A stretch of DNA of 64,000 bases from Cryomorpha sp963748925 (GCA_963748925.1 CAVVKG010000009.1:620001-684000), one strand, 5' to 3'. Shown: positions 9,265 through 18,219, counted from the stretch's first letter. Numbers and translations are program-made. Notes: generated from the letters alone by a model not told the origin.

Positions 9265-9798
9265 TTGAAAGGAAGAATTCTAGGCATATTTATGTTATTC
9301 AGCTTTGCTGCTCCAGTGGCGACCACATTTGTTGTGTTGCACGCTCAGAAAAAGCAGATCAAGAGAGAGGTAAAGTGGAGAATGATTGCCGGGATAGACC
9401 GGGATGAACTCGAGCTAATAAAGTTGACCAGAGAAGAGGCCGCGGAAGAACTGGAATGGGAGCACTCCAAAGAATTTGAGTACCGCGGCGAGATGTATGA
9501 TATTGTAGAAACTGTTGTAAAGGGAGATTCGATATTTTACTGGTGCTGGTGGGATCATGAAGAAACCAGGCTCAATAAGCAACTCGGTGAGCTTCTTACT
9601 TTCGCTTACAGCGAAGATTCAACCAATCAAAGGAATAAGGAAAGGTTGAGTATTTTTTACAAATCGGTTTACTTTTTTGATTCTCTTCCTATAGAAACTA
9701 CAGTATTTCTTAATTTGAAACAAACACCTCCGGGTTATAACAGATTGTTTCAATCTCACTCCTTTTCACCGCCGGTGCCTCCGCCCGAGGTTCTTTAA
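9265..9798 (+). CDS. Hypothetical exported protein preceding a TonB receptor
   Basis: A 177-residue protein that I do not recognise. It starts at TTG (9265) and opens with a hydrophobic segment (residues 4-26), a probable signal peptide or anchor. A charged region rich in Glu, Lys and Arg follows, then aromatic clusters (FYWCWWDHEE near 90-99). The end is proline-rich (PPVPPPEVL). It lies 90 bp before the TonB-dependent receptor gene in the same direction and may be its partner. Codon use looks like that of its neighbours. Confidence 0.6.
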   Translation: MKGRILGIFMLFSFAAPVATTFVVLHAQKKQIKREVKWRMIAGIDRDELELIKLTREEAAEELEWEHSKEFEYRGEMYDIVETVVKGDSIFYWCWWDHEETRLNKQLGELLTFAYSEDSTNQRNKERLSIFYKSVYFFDSLPIETTVFLNLKQTPPGYNRLFQSHSFSPPVPPPEVL

Positions 9799-9888
9799 AT
9801 AGTTTTTCAGATTAAAATTTTTGTCTGTGGCTCTGCTTTTGCAGAAGGCATGGACTGAACCTATTTAAATAATCTCAAAGATCTTATA

Positions 9889-12303
9889 ATGAGAAAGATT
9901 ATAATGTTGTTATGGTTATTGATGGGAATGGTGCATCTTGCCCACTCTCAGATAATTACAATAACAGATTTAGAAACAGAGAGACCCCTGGATTTGGTTT
10001 CTCTTACAAGCGATTCGCCGAAAGCTTTCACTACCACTAATGCAAAAGGACAAGCTGATATTTCTGCCTTTGCGGAAGCGGAGAGGATAGAAATTCGGCT
10101 GTTGGGGTATAAAACTCTGGTAAAGAGTTTTAGCCAAATTCGGGAGTCTGATTTTACCATTCAGCTTGAGCAAACCAATATTAATCTGGATCAGGTAGTT
10201 ATTTCCGCATCGCGGTGGCATCAGTCATCGGGTGATGTTCCGATGAAAGTTTCTACCATCTCTGCTCAGGATGCTGCATTTCAGAATCCTCAAACAGCTG
10301 CAGACCTTCTCACGATTTCGGGAAAAGTGTATGTGCAAAAGAGTCAGCAAGGTGGAGGGAGCCCTATGATAAGGGGTTTTTCTACCAACAGACTTTTATA
10401 TGCGGTAGATGGGGTGCGAATGAATACTGCTATTTTCAGAGGTGGGAATTTGCAGAATGTCATCAGCATCGATCCATTTGCTACCGAGCAGGCCGAAGTA
10501 GTATTTGGTCCCGGATCTGTGATTTACGGAAGTGACGCGATAGGAGGTGTGATGAGCTTTCAAACGCTTATACCTGAGCTTTCCCTCACAGATAAACCGC
10601 TTGTTGTTGGTAAGGCCCTCATGCGATACTCCAGCGCGAATAATGAAAAGACCGCCCATTTTGATGTAAATGTGGGTTGGAAAAAGTGGGCTTTTGTAAC
10701 GAGCATAAGCTCCTGGGACTACGATCATTTGCGGCAGGGAAGCCACGGTCCGGACGATTACATTAAGCCGATTCATGTGCAGCGGCAGGATCGTACTGAT
10801 GTGATTATCACACAGGATGATCCCTTGTTGCAAATACCTTCGGCCTATTCGCAAATTAATGTGATGCAGAAGGTAAGGTTTAAACCCAATGAAGACCTGA
10901 ATTTTGAGTATGCTTTTCACTATTCGGAAACCTCGCCTTACGGCAGATACGACCGCAATAACCGCTATAGAAACGGGACATTGCGCTATGCCGAGTGGAA
11001 TTATGGCCCTCAAAAATGGATGATGAACAATTTATCATTCAACTACGCTGGCAATAACGCCGCTTTTGATGAGGTAACACTGCGCCTGGCTCTTCAATCT
11101 TTTGAAGAAAGCCGGATTGACAGAAGTTTGAACCGGGATGATCGCACCACGAACACCGAAAATGTGGATGCCTATTCTGTGAATCTGGATTTTACCAAAT
11201 CTTTGAGTAAAAGAATGAAGCTATTCTACGGAGGTGAGTATATTCTAAACGATGTGAAGTCGACAGGTAAGATTACAGATATTAGCACTGGTGAAGAATC
11301 TCTGGCAGGTTCGCGGTATCCTAATGCTACATGGACTTCAATGGCTGCTTATGTAAACTCTGAGTTTAAAGTTTCTGATAAGTTCACCGCCCTGGCCGGG
11401 ATGAGGTATAATGAGTTTGCCATTGATGCCGACTTTTCATCGAATGTGGACTTTTACCCATTGCCATTTACAAAGGCTGAGTTGAATAATGGTTCGCTAA
11501 CCGGCAGTATTGGTGCAGTTTATCGGCCGGCGAGTAGCTGGGTTATAAGTACCAATTTTGGAACGGCTTTCCGCTCCCCAAATGTCGATGATATCGGCAA
11601 GGTTTTCGATTCAGTGGATGGAGCAGTTACTGTCCCAAATCCTGATCTGGAGGCTGAGTATGCTTACAATTTTGATCTGGGCATTGCCAAGGTGATTAAT
11701 GATGTGGTAAAAATTGACGTTACCGGTTATTACACCATTTTAGAAAATGCCTTGGTGAGAAGAGACTTTCAGCTGGGTGGTCGCGACAGCATTGAATACG
11801 ACGGAGATTTGCTGCAAGTACAAGCAATTCAAAATGCGGCATCTGCCTATGTGTATGGAATCCAGGCAGGGATAGAGATCAAACTTCCGGCAGGGTTCAG
11901 TGTGTCAAGCGATCTGAATTACCAGGTTGGTGAGGAAGAGCTTGATAATGGTAGCAAGAGTCCGTCGCGCCATGCGCCCCCGCTATTTGGGGTAACACGC
12001 TTAAACTATAGAGCGAATAGATTGCACCTGCAGTTTTATTCAAACTATATGGCTGAGCGTAAGCACGAGGACTTACCTTTTGAGGAACAAGGAAAGGATG
12101 AGATTTATGCCAAGGATGCCGATGGAAATACGTATTCGCCTTCATGGTACACGTTGAATGTTAAGGCTGAGTATGGCTTATCAGATACCTTTACAGTTAG
12201 TTCGGGTATAGAGAACCTAGCTGATGTGCGTTACCGCCCTTACAGTTCGGGGATTTCGGCTCCGGGAAGAAACTTTATCTTTTCCATAAGGGCCAATTTT
12301 TAA
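9889..12303 (+). CDS. TonB-dependent outer membrane receptor, heme-receptor-like
   Basis: An 804-residue receptor: signal peptide 1-20, a carboxypeptidase-regulatory-like domain (about 22-105), a plug domain (about 115-235) and a 22-strand type barrel ending in Phe (RANF). The plug segment with SPMIRGFSTNR, VDGVRMNTAIFRGGNLQN and FGPGSVIYGSDAIGG resembles hemin/hemoglobin receptors of Bacteroidetes, and the barrel has the RSPNVDD segment common in that group. Ligand assignment to heme is an inference from this resemblance; no heme uptake or FeoB genes are nearby. It probably works with TonB proteins such as those at 54-55.5 kb. A terminator follows. Confidence 0.88.
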   Translation: MRKIIMLLWLLMGMVHLAHSQIITITDLETERPLDLVSLTSDSPKAFTTTNAKGQADISAFAEAERIEIRLLGYKTLVKSFSQIRESDFTIQLEQTNINLDQVVISASRWHQSSGDVPMKVSTISAQDAAFQNPQTAADLLTISGKVYVQKSQQGGGSPMIRGFSTNRLLYAVDGVRMNTAIFRGGNLQNVISIDPFATEQAEVVFGPGSVIYGSDAIGGVMSFQTLIPELSLTDKPLVVGKALMRYSSANNEKTAHFDVNVGWKKWAFVTSISSWDYDHLRQGSHGPDDYIKPIHVQRQDRTDVIITQDDPLLQIPSAYSQINVMQKVRFKPNEDLNFEYAFHYSETSPYGRYDRNNRYRNGTLRYAEWNYGPQKWMMNNLSFNYAGNNAAFDEVTLRLALQSFEESRIDRSLNRDDRTTNTENVDAYSVNLDFTKSLSKRMKLFYGGEYILNDVKSTGKITDISTGEESLAGSRYPNATWTSMAAYVNSEFKVSDKFTALAGMRYNEFAIDADFSSNVDFYPLPFTKAELNNGSLTGSIGAVYRPASSWVISTNFGTAFRSPNVDDIGKVFDSVDGAVTVPNPDLEAEYAYNFDLGIAKVINDVVKIDVTGYYTILENALVRRDFQLGGRDSIEYDGDLLQVQAIQNAASAYVYGIQAGIEIKLPAGFSVSSDLNYQVGEEELDNGSKSPSRHAPPLFGVTRLNYRANRLHLQFYSNYMAERKHEDLPFEEQGKDEIYAKDADGNTYSPSWYTLNVKAEYGLSDTFTVSSGIENLADVRYRPYSSGISAPGRNFIFSIRANF

Positions 12304-12323
12304 GTTTTAAGAGTCAATAAGGA

Positions 12324-12366
12324 GTCAATCGCTGCCGGGTTGGTGGCGATTGACCTTTCTTTTTGA
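12324..12366 (+). terminator. Intrinsic terminator after the TonB receptor gene
   Basis: A 9-bp perfect stem (GTCAATCGC at 12324-12332, GCGATTGAC at 12346-12354) is followed by a T-rich run, 20 bp after the receptor stop. Confidence 0.7.
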
Positions 12367-12497
12367 ATGGAAGTATTGTTGCTAAAAGGGATTATTTTTT
12401 TTGCCTGGGTAATCGATGTGACGTAGTTTATAGCAATGCTCATGAATAAAGGGACAATCAAAAAAAAGAATCACTAAGAACCAGATTTCTGCCCATT

Positions 12498-13400
12498 TCA
12501 CTCGTAAATGTTGAACAGCGTTTGGTGTATATTCTGAAACCCAAATTCAAAGCCGGTAGATTTTATCTTTTCAGCGCTGGCTCGACTGCCATATAGAATT
12601 ATTTCAGCCATTTTTCCAAAGAGGAGTTTTAAGGCAAACTCAGGTACGTGAGGCATCCAAAGAGGTTTTTTAAGCTCTTCGGCAAGCGCCTCTGTAAGCT
12701 CCATGTTTGTGACGTGATCGCCATTACAGGCATTGTAGGCGCCCTGTACATTTTCGTTTTCAATCGCATGGATGTACATGTCGCACAAATCGTCAATGTG
12801 GATGTAGGGCATATATTGCTTTCCCGATCCCAATGGAGCGCCCACTCCCATTTTTACCGGTTTGGCCATCTGGTCAAGAGCTCCACCATTTTCAGAAAGC
12901 ACCACGCCTGTTCTCAGCTTTACTACTCTCGTAAGGTCTTTAAATTGATCTGCTGCGGCTTCCCACTGCACACAGCAATCACCTATAAAAGTGGGTGATG
13001 GCGGGTCGTTTTCTTTATAAATGTGCTGAGTAGTTTTGCTGCCGTAATAATTTATGCCACTCGCAGAGACAAATGCGCTGAGGTTAACGCCTGCCTTTTC
13101 TGCGCCTAAATAAAGTAGCCTGGCTGATTCTACGCGGCTGTCGATAATTACTTTCTTCCTCTTGCTTGTCCATCGACTGTCGGCTATTCCCGCTCCTGCG
13201 AGGTGCACTATTGCCGTAACACCTTTAAAGGCATTTAAATCAACCTCTGCATTTTTGACATCCCATTCATAAGCATCAACTCCGTCCTTTACTCCCGGAG
13301 TGCGCGATAGAATATTCACTTTATACCCCTTAGCGAGCAGCTTCTTGCTCAGAGCAGATCCTATCAGTCCACTTCCTCCGCTTATTAGTACTTTTTTCAT
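12498..13400 (-). CDS. TIGR01777 family NAD(P)-dependent epimerase-like protein (YfcH type)
   Basis: A 300-residue extended short-chain dehydrogenase. The N-terminal GGSGLIGSAL motif (residues 8-17) is the nucleotide-binding loop, and IVHLAGAGIADSRWT is the YfcH-family signature. The C-terminal 50 residues (MPHVPEFALKLLFGKMAEIILYGSRA) match the DUF1731 domain. The substrate of this family is not established. A TAnnTTTG box lies upstream on the same strand. It is convergent with the TonB receptor gene. Confidence 0.88.
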   Translation of the reverse strand: MKKVLISGGSGLIGSALSKKLLAKGYKVNILSRTPGVKDGVDAYEWDVKNAEVDLNAFKGVTAIVHLAGAGIADSRWTSKRKKVIIDSRVESARLLYLGAEKAGVNLSAFVSASGINYYGSKTTQHIYKENDPPSPTFIGDCCVQWEAAADQFKDLTRVVKLRTGVVLSENGGALDQMAKPVKMGVGAPLGSGKQYMPYIHIDDLCDMYIHAIENENVQGAYNACNGDHVTNMELTEALAEELKKPLWMPHVPEFALKLLFGKMAEIILYGSRASAEKIKSTGFEFGFQNIHQTLFNIYE

Positions 13401-13424
13401 GCTGTTGTTTGGTTAGTGGTTTAA

Positions 13425-13432
13425 CAAAGGTA
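13425..13432 (-). promoter_or_regulatory. Possible -7 box for the epimerase gene
   Basis: On the minus strand this reads TACCTTTG, an exact match to TAnnTTTG, 24 bp before the ATG at 13400. A clear -33 element is missing. Confidence 0.45.
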
Positions 13433-13640
13433 AGGGGTTTTAGTTGAGAAATGGATGTTGACAGGATTCAACAGAGGTCTTATGTAAAATTACCGGAGGT
13501 ATGGAGGAATGTAAAATTCTTCCTAATTGAAGATTTGCTTTGCAAATGGGCTTGGTTTTGTGGGGCTTTTGCACCAAGGCATCAATGCTGCGGAATATTT
13601 GAAGGGCTGTAAAAAGAAGAATCAATTTAAGTTCAGACAA

Positions 13641-13670
13641 CAAAGTCGTACCTCTCGGATCCCGACTTTG
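13641..13670. repeat. Inverted repeat
   Basis: Perfect 8-bp arms CAAAGTCG (13641-13648) and CGACTTTG (13663-13670) separated by 14 nt, followed by a G run. No gene ends here, so it is not obviously a terminator. Confidence 0.5.
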
Positions 13671-13750
13671 GGGGGTGAATACCCGGCGCAATGGGATTTC
13701 TTCAATTATTTTCACAACCACTACAATGGCCGACAAAATGTAGTTTGCAC

Positions 13751-13822
13751 CTAGTTGGTATGGCTTTAGTATTTAGTTACCCTTTAGTTGGTAATAGAGT
13801 TACCCCTTAGTTGCCCTTGGGT
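13751..13822 (+). repeat. Degenerate TTAGTTGGTA/TTAGTTACCC direct repeats
   Basis: Four to five imperfect copies of a short unit around CCTTTAGTTGGTA or CCCTTAGTTGCCC occur in about 70 bp. Copies differ, so this is an old or low-fidelity array. Confidence 0.45.
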
Positions 13823-13953
13823 TGAGGTGAATTTTCATATTACTCAGGTATTACCTGAAATTGAATTTTATCTGATCCAGAGATTTGTAATAAAGGCATT
13901 TAGACGAAAAAAAGGGTAACTTAGATAGCAGTAACAGGAAGAATAGCTTTGTT

Positions 13954-14184
13954 TTGAAAGAAATGAGATTACAGCCTAAGCTTGCAGCAAAAGATTTGAT
14001 GCGGCTTTTTGAAATCAGCGAGCGCAGCTCGCGGCGAAGAATGGCGGCTGTAAAAAAGACCAAAGAAAAGAGGCAGTATGGTGTAGCGCCATTTAATCAG
14101 GATCCCGGAGGTTCGAGGCCTTATCTGGTGGATGCTGATGATGTGGTGTCTCAGTGCTTTATTGTTAGCGATGGAGAAAAATAA
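13954..14184 (+). CDS. Small putative helix-turn-helix protein
   Basis: A 76-residue basic ORF (TTG at 13954; an ATG at 13963 gives 73 residues). The segment KLAAKDLMRLFEISERSSRRRM resembles a helix-turn-helix in which a DLM helix is followed by an IS-E-RSS-RR recognition helix. A second part, RPYLVDADDVVSQCF, resembles the C-terminal helix of small phage-like or excisionase-like regulators. The family is not recognised with certainty. It stands alone in a gene-poor area, possibly a remnant of a mobile element. Confidence 0.45.
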   Translation: MKEMRLQPKLAAKDLMRLFEISERSSRRRMAAVKKTKEKRQYGVAPFNQDPGGSRPYLVDADDVVSQCFIVSDGEK

Positions 14185-14291
14185 GCGATTCGTGAAAAGC
14201 CAACCGGCTGGATTGTTTAGTAAAGTCATGACACAATTCAATCGCACGATCATGACAGAGGCTTATTGTTTGTACTTTTCCTAATACCTTT

Positions 14292-15410
14292 TCAGTAAAT
14301 AGCGAAAGACGCTAGAATGGAAGTTATTGCCGCAACTCCTGCCATCATAAAAAATATAAAGTTTAAGAGAATAAACTTCGCTATCGTTTTAGCGCGACCC
14401 TGCCCGTAAAATCCGCGCAAAGCTTTGTATAGATAAAAAGCAAAGATGACATTGCACAATTTCATAATCCAGTTTCCCGGAATAATATAACCGAGTAATA
14501 ACCCCAGACTTAATAGAATAAAAAATGTGGTTTGAACGTGAAAGGTAAAAACTAGATGCTCCATATAATTAAAGGGCCTCCTTATGTAAAGCAGCCAAAT
14601 AAAGAGCGCAAATATTGGTAAGTAGAAGAAAATAATAAACGGAAGTTTATTGATGAAATAATTTAAGAATAACCCCGGGTTTTCTTCTATCGAATTCCAG
14701 TCGGTGGCTTTTTTATATAGCCAGTGGTTGTAAGCAGTTTGGGGATAAGAAAGGCTATCCATCGCGATTTCAGCACTTTTAATATCAGTTTCTTTATAAA
14801 ACCTGGAATAAATATCGAATTTCACTTCAGTCGCATCCATAAAACTCATTGTGTCCAGACCCCGGTCAGAGATATTAATTTCCCGATAGGAGCGTTCTGC
14901 CTTGAGTTTTTGGTTTGTTATCAATGAGTCAAGCTTAATTGTCTTTCCGGGATTGGCCTGATTTACGAATTGCTGAGCAATACTGTCCTGAGCCAGTGCT
15001 TCAATTTCGTTATCGTCTACAAAGGGTTCTATATTATCATACGATTTTCCAAAACCCCAGAGGATGAAGAATATAATAGAGGCGCTTAAATAAAATTTAA
15101 AGGGATTGGCATATCGCATCCTTTTTCCCTGAATATAATATTTGGAAATCTTGCCGGGAGAAAACAATAACACCCTTAAAGTTCGAGAGAACCTTGAATC
15201 GTAGGCGAAAATCCCGGAAAAAAATTCTGAAAAGAAATCGTCGAATTTTAGCTTTTTTGTGCTGTTAAGTTGCCCGCAGCTGGGGCAATAGACATCACTT
15301 TCGTCCAATGGAAATTCACAGTTCAGACATTTTGTGCCCCTGTATTTAAGATCGAATCTGCTGCCTGCCATCTTATTAATGGATAATCGTGGTAGAATTT
15401 GTTGTTTCAA
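14292..15410 (-). CDS. DUF3667 zinc-ribbon membrane protein
   Basis: A 372-residue protein with an N-terminal zinc ribbon (Cys28, Cys31, Cys42, Cys45 in CLNC and CPSC) and a following segment rich in Phe (FDDFFSEFFSGIFAYDSRFSRT) typical of DUF3667. A hydrophobic helix at about 107-120 and several more at about 250-370 make it an inner membrane protein. A long soluble loop (about 125-240) faces the periplasm or cytoplasm. The listed start is TTG at 15410; the ATG at 15371 (MAGSRFD) is an alternative. Function is unknown. Confidence 0.8.
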   Translation of the reverse strand: MKQQILPRLSINKMAGSRFDLKYRGTKCLNCEFPLDESDVYCPSCGQLNSTKKLKFDDFFSEFFSGIFAYDSRFSRTLRVLLFSPGKISKYYIQGKRMRYANPFKFYLSASIIFFILWGFGKSYDNIEPFVDDNEIEALAQDSIAQQFVNQANPGKTIKLDSLITNQKLKAERSYREINISDRGLDTMSFMDATEVKFDIYSRFYKETDIKSAEIAMDSLSYPQTAYNHWLYKKATDWNSIEENPGLFLNYFINKLPFIIFFYLPIFALFIWLLYIRRPFNYMEHLVFTFHVQTTFFILLSLGLLLGYIIPGNWIMKLCNVIFAFYLYKALRGFYGQGRAKTIAKFILLNFIFFMMAGVAAITSILASFAIY

Positions 15411-15796
15411 AGCCGATTAACCGGCTAAAACTAGTTTAGAGGATAAATGGATAAATCTACGTAAGGTATTAATTCCAGCCAAGAATCAATTGCATTCTTA
15501 AAAAAGAGGGGTCTGGCTATTTCGTACTAAAAAGAAGATGTCACTATGAAAATAGTTGCTGGTAATTCTTGATCAGATTGGTTGAGAGTCTCTGGCAGGC
15601 TGCGTTTACCTTTTGTTGAAAGGCTGTGGTAAGGAGTAACTATTCGCGGCGTTTTCAAGATAACAGGGATTTGCGTTAGTAATTTGAATTTTGTGGGGTA
15701 TCAATTTAAGCGCAGGGTGAATCTCCTGTCGAGGGATACTCCACTAAGCAAACTATAGTTCTACAAACCTATGCCCCCACGCTATTCACACCGATC

Positions 15797-15928
15797 CTGA
15801 AACAAGTTCAGGATGACGCTGAAACAAGTTCAGGATGACGCTGAAACAAGTTCAGGATGACGCTGAAACAAGTTCAGGATGACGCTGAAACAAGTTCAGG
15901 ATGACGCTGAAACCAGTTCAGGATAACC
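15797..15928 (+). repeat. 22-bp tandem repeat array, REP-like
   Basis: Five perfect head-to-tail copies of a 22-bp unit (15797-15818, 15819-15840, 15841-15862, 15863-15884, 15885-15906) are followed by one degenerate copy (15907-15928). The unit begins CTGAAACAAGTTCAGGATG. Within it CTGAA and TTCAG form a small stem around ACAAG. The reverse complement resembles a dispersed repeat seen in intergenic regions of many Bacteroidetes genomes. There are no spacers, so it is not CRISPR. Confidence 0.92.
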
Positions 15929-15983
15929 TCCACCCTTACAAACAGAAATTTGTTAGCAGTTAAGGCAATCTGTATGTAGGGCT

Positions 15984-16021
15984 ATCCGTTTAGAAACGAA
16001 CTTTAAACTTTTTAAACGGAT
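15984..16021. promoter_or_regulatory. Inverted repeat upstream of the MORN protein gene
   Basis: Perfect 9-bp arms ATCCGTTTA (15984-15992) and TAAACGGAT (16013-16021) with a 20-nt AT-rich loop end 10 bp before the ATG at 16032. It could be an operator or a 5' UTR hairpin affecting translation. Confidence 0.5.
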
Positions 16022-16031
16022 TTCAGCTTTC

Positions 16032-17639
16032 ATGAATTTTATAAAGTCATTTCTTCTATTGCCGGCTTTACTTTTTGCGCAGCAGTCATTGTTTGCGCAA
16101 GACCAGGCTTACATTGATTACTGGGATGAAGCCAAAACTATAAAACGATCGGAGGGTAATTATACCAATGGCGTTGAGAATGGCGTATGGAAGTACTATT
16201 ATCAGGATGGTGTGCTGAAAGAAAAATCTGAATACAAAGCCGGACGTCTTGATGGAGAAGTGATTACCTATTTTTTTAATGGGAAGGTAAAGGAAGAGGG
16301 TTTCTTTGACTGGGATAAGCAAGACAGCAGTTTTACGGCTTATTATCTGGCTGGAAATAAGATGGAAGAAGGGAAGTACGACAAGGGTTATAAGACCGGA
16401 CTTTGGAAATACTGGTATCCCGATTCGGTGCTGAAGCTTGAGGAGAAATATGTGGGAAGAGATTCAGTGCTGGTATTGAATTTCTGGAATGAGGAAGGGG
16501 AGCAGCTTGTGAAAGATGGGACCGGAAATTTACTGGATCACTACGAAAACGGGCAGATTCAATCGCGCGAAACCTATTCTGATGGGCTTATGACGGGTCG
16601 GTCTGAAACGTGGTATGCCGATGGGACGAAAAGAACCGACGGATATTACGACAATGGGAAGAAAGATTCAATCTGGACGTACTACTTGCAGTCGGGAGGG
16701 AAGTATAAAACAACGACTTTTGATCGCGATTCGCTCACAGGACCTTACACCGAATATTTCAACAGCGGAAATGTTGCAGTTGAAGGGACCTTTAAAAACG
16801 GGAAGGAAACGGATGAGTGGACTTTTTTCCGCGACAGCGGGCATATTGAAATGCGAGGCGACTTTGCCAATGGTAAACGTAGCGGTGAATGGAAGTACTG
16901 GTTCGCCGACGGTACTTTGCAAACTGAAGGGCAATGGAAAGAGGGCAAACGCAACGGTGAGTGGAAGTTTTACTACCCCGATGGAAGCAAATGGCGAGTA
17001 GGAAACTACACGATGGATAGCAAAACGGGTACCTGGACCACCTGGTTTGAGAACGGTAAGAAGCTTCAGGAAGGCGATTATGTGAACGGACTGGAAGAAG
17101 GCCTTTGGAAATCGTGGTACGAAAATGGAAACCCGAAAGACGAAGGAAGCTTTGTAAAAGGAAAAATTGAAGGTGCATGGAAGGGATGGTTTCCCAATGG
17201 AGAGCCAAGTTATATGGGAACCTGGCACGAAGACAGGAAAAACGGGAACTGGAAATACTGGTATCCAAATGGCACTATGCAGGAATCTTCCTGGTATAAG
17301 GATGGCTCTTTAAACGGACCGCACACCCAGTACAGTGAAAATGGAATTCCGGAGGAAGAGGGAAACTATACCGATGGAAAGCCAAGCGGTAAGTGGATTT
17401 ACTTTTTCCCGGAAGGAGGCAAAATGCGAGAAGCGACATACTTAGATGGGAAGCTTAATGGTGAATCGCTGACCTACCATCGTCGCGGGGGGCAGGTGCA
17501 GTTCAAAGAATCATTCAAAGACAATAAGCGCGATGGTAGATTCATAGAGTATTCGCCGCGAGGAAACGTGATAAAAGAAATAGAATACGAAAGTGGGAGT
17601 AAGGTTCGGGTTGTACAAGATAATACCGCCGGCCACTAG
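16032..17639 (+). CDS. MORN/YwqK-type repeat protein, exported
   Basis: A 535-residue protein with a signal peptide (1-22, ending FAQ) followed by roughly 18-20 imperfect copies of a 23-residue repeat of the pattern G-x-W-x-Y/F-x(4)-G, such as GEWKYWFADGTLQTEGQWKE. This is the MORN_2 repeat found in proteins labelled YwqK family antitoxin (COG2849). Nothing in the sequence supports a toxin-antitoxin role, since no toxin gene is adjacent. A periplasmic or surface repeat scaffold is more likely. The DNA repeats are diverged. The gene stands alone between two repeat-rich noncoding regions. Confidence 0.8.
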   Translation: MNFIKSFLLLPALLFAQQSLFAQDQAYIDYWDEAKTIKRSEGNYTNGVENGVWKYYYQDGVLKEKSEYKAGRLDGEVITYFFNGKVKEEGFFDWDKQDSSFTAYYLAGNKMEEGKYDKGYKTGLWKYWYPDSVLKLEEKYVGRDSVLVLNFWNEEGEQLVKDGTGNLLDHYENGQIQSRETYSDGLMTGRSETWYADGTKRTDGYYDNGKKDSIWTYYLQSGGKYKTTTFDRDSLTGPYTEYFNSGNVAVEGTFKNGKETDEWTFFRDSGHIEMRGDFANGKRSGEWKYWFADGTLQTEGQWKEGKRNGEWKFYYPDGSKWRVGNYTMDSKTGTWTTWFENGKKLQEGDYVNGLEEGLWKSWYENGNPKDEGSFVKGKIEGAWKGWFPNGEPSYMGTWHEDRKNGNWKYWYPNGTMQESSWYKDGSLNGPHTQYSENGIPEEEGNYTDGKPSGKWIYFFPEGGKMREATYLDGKLNGESLTYHRRGGQVQFKESFKDNKRDGRFIEYSPRGNVIKEIEYESGSKVRVVQDNTAGH

Positions 17640-17649
17640 CGTCTGGCTA

Positions 17650-17819
17650 GAAAGCCCGCTATCTGCGTTGCACTCACTTTTGAAAACAGTCATTGACAAG
17701 GGTCAATTCCTTGGTTTCCAAAAGTGCGTGCGCCCATGCCTTCGGCTTGATCCAGGGACTTGCTATCGAACTTTCTAGCTCAGACTATTCAGCGCGCCAT
17801 ACCGATTAGTAAATCCAAT
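17650..17819 (+). repeat. Imperfect direct repeat, copy 1
   Basis: Shared blocks with copy 2, in the same order, include CCGCTATCTGCGTTGC, GAAAACAGT, CATTGACAAGGGTCAAT, CCTTGGTTTCCAAAA, ATGCCTTCGGCTTGATC, GACTTGCTATCGAACTTTCT, CTCAGACTATT and AAATCCAAT. This is the shorter copy. Confidence 0.8.
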
Positions 17820-17919
17820 AGAATTTATACTTCGGCAGGCACTTTGCACAAGAGTGGCTGTCGAACTCTATGAATCAGACCCTTGTGCGTATGGATAGCA
17901 ATTAGGATTGCCTGTCCAT

Positions 17920-18219
17920 ATAGTCCGCTATCTGCGTTGCGCCATGCCTGTGGCTTGGTCTAAAGTCTTGTATTGAAAACAGTTACTTCGACTAGGCTCA
18001 GCACATCGCATTGACAAGGGTCAATGCTGACGCCCTTGGTCAGCATCCTGACTGAAAACGTCAGGGCTCCTTGGTTTCCAAAAATATGTGCGCCTATGCC
18101 TTCGGTCATGCCTTCGGCTTGATCTAAAGACTTGATCTAAAGACTTGATCCACGGACTTGCTATCGAACTTTCTATCTCAGACTATTGAGAGTGCCAGTA
18201 CTGATTGGTAAATCCAATG
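17920..18219 (+). repeat. Imperfect direct repeat, copy 2, with insertions
   Basis: Colinear with copy 1 but longer by insertions: a segment TACTTCGACTAGGCTCAGCA starting near 17984 that resembles another common Bacteroidetes intergenic repeat, two hairpins at 18024-18066, a duplicated ATGCCTTCGG, and a tandem CTTGATCTAAAGA (18118-18150). The order of shared blocks is preserved. Confidence 0.8.
18024..18066. repeat. Two adjacent hairpins
   Basis: ATGCTGAC pairs with GTCAGCAT (8-bp stem), directly followed by CCTGAC pairing with GTCAGG (6-bp stem). They lie inside the second copy of the duplication and are absent from the first, so they look inserted. Confidence 0.6.

Larger units (their letters stand above)
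13401..13953. other. Gene-poor intergenic region
   Basis: No coding region is supported; short ORFs on both strands lack recognisable motifs. The stretch holds a -7 box for the leftward epimerase gene (13425-13432), an inverted repeat (13641-13670) and a degenerate direct repeat (13751-13822). It may be a decayed insertion site, but nothing proves it. Confidence 0.5.
15411..16031. other. Intergenic region with tandem repeat and inverted repeat
   Basis: About 620 bp with no credible gene. It contains a 22-bp tandem array (15797-15928) and a 9-bp inverted repeat just before the MORN gene (15984-16021). The first 380 bp hold nothing recognisable. Confidence 0.6.

Noticed and set aside
10396..11013. 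205-codon minus-strand ORF inside the TonB receptor gene
   Set aside because: It lies wholly antisense to a well-supported receptor and has no recognisable motif or signal peptide.
13440..13754. Short ORFs on both strands of the intergenic region
   Set aside because: Composition and lack of motifs suggest chance frames; they overlap an inverted repeat and each other.
15797..15928. CRISPR array
   Set aside because: The 22-bp units are contiguous with no spacers, and no cas genes are present in the window.
16668..17268. Two long minus-strand ORFs inside the MORN protein gene
   Set aside because: They mirror the repeat codons of the sense gene and show no protein-like features of their own.
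16032..17639. Toxin-antitoxin function for the YwqK-type protein
   Set aside because: The protein has a signal peptide and no adjacent toxin gene; the label comes only from a family name.
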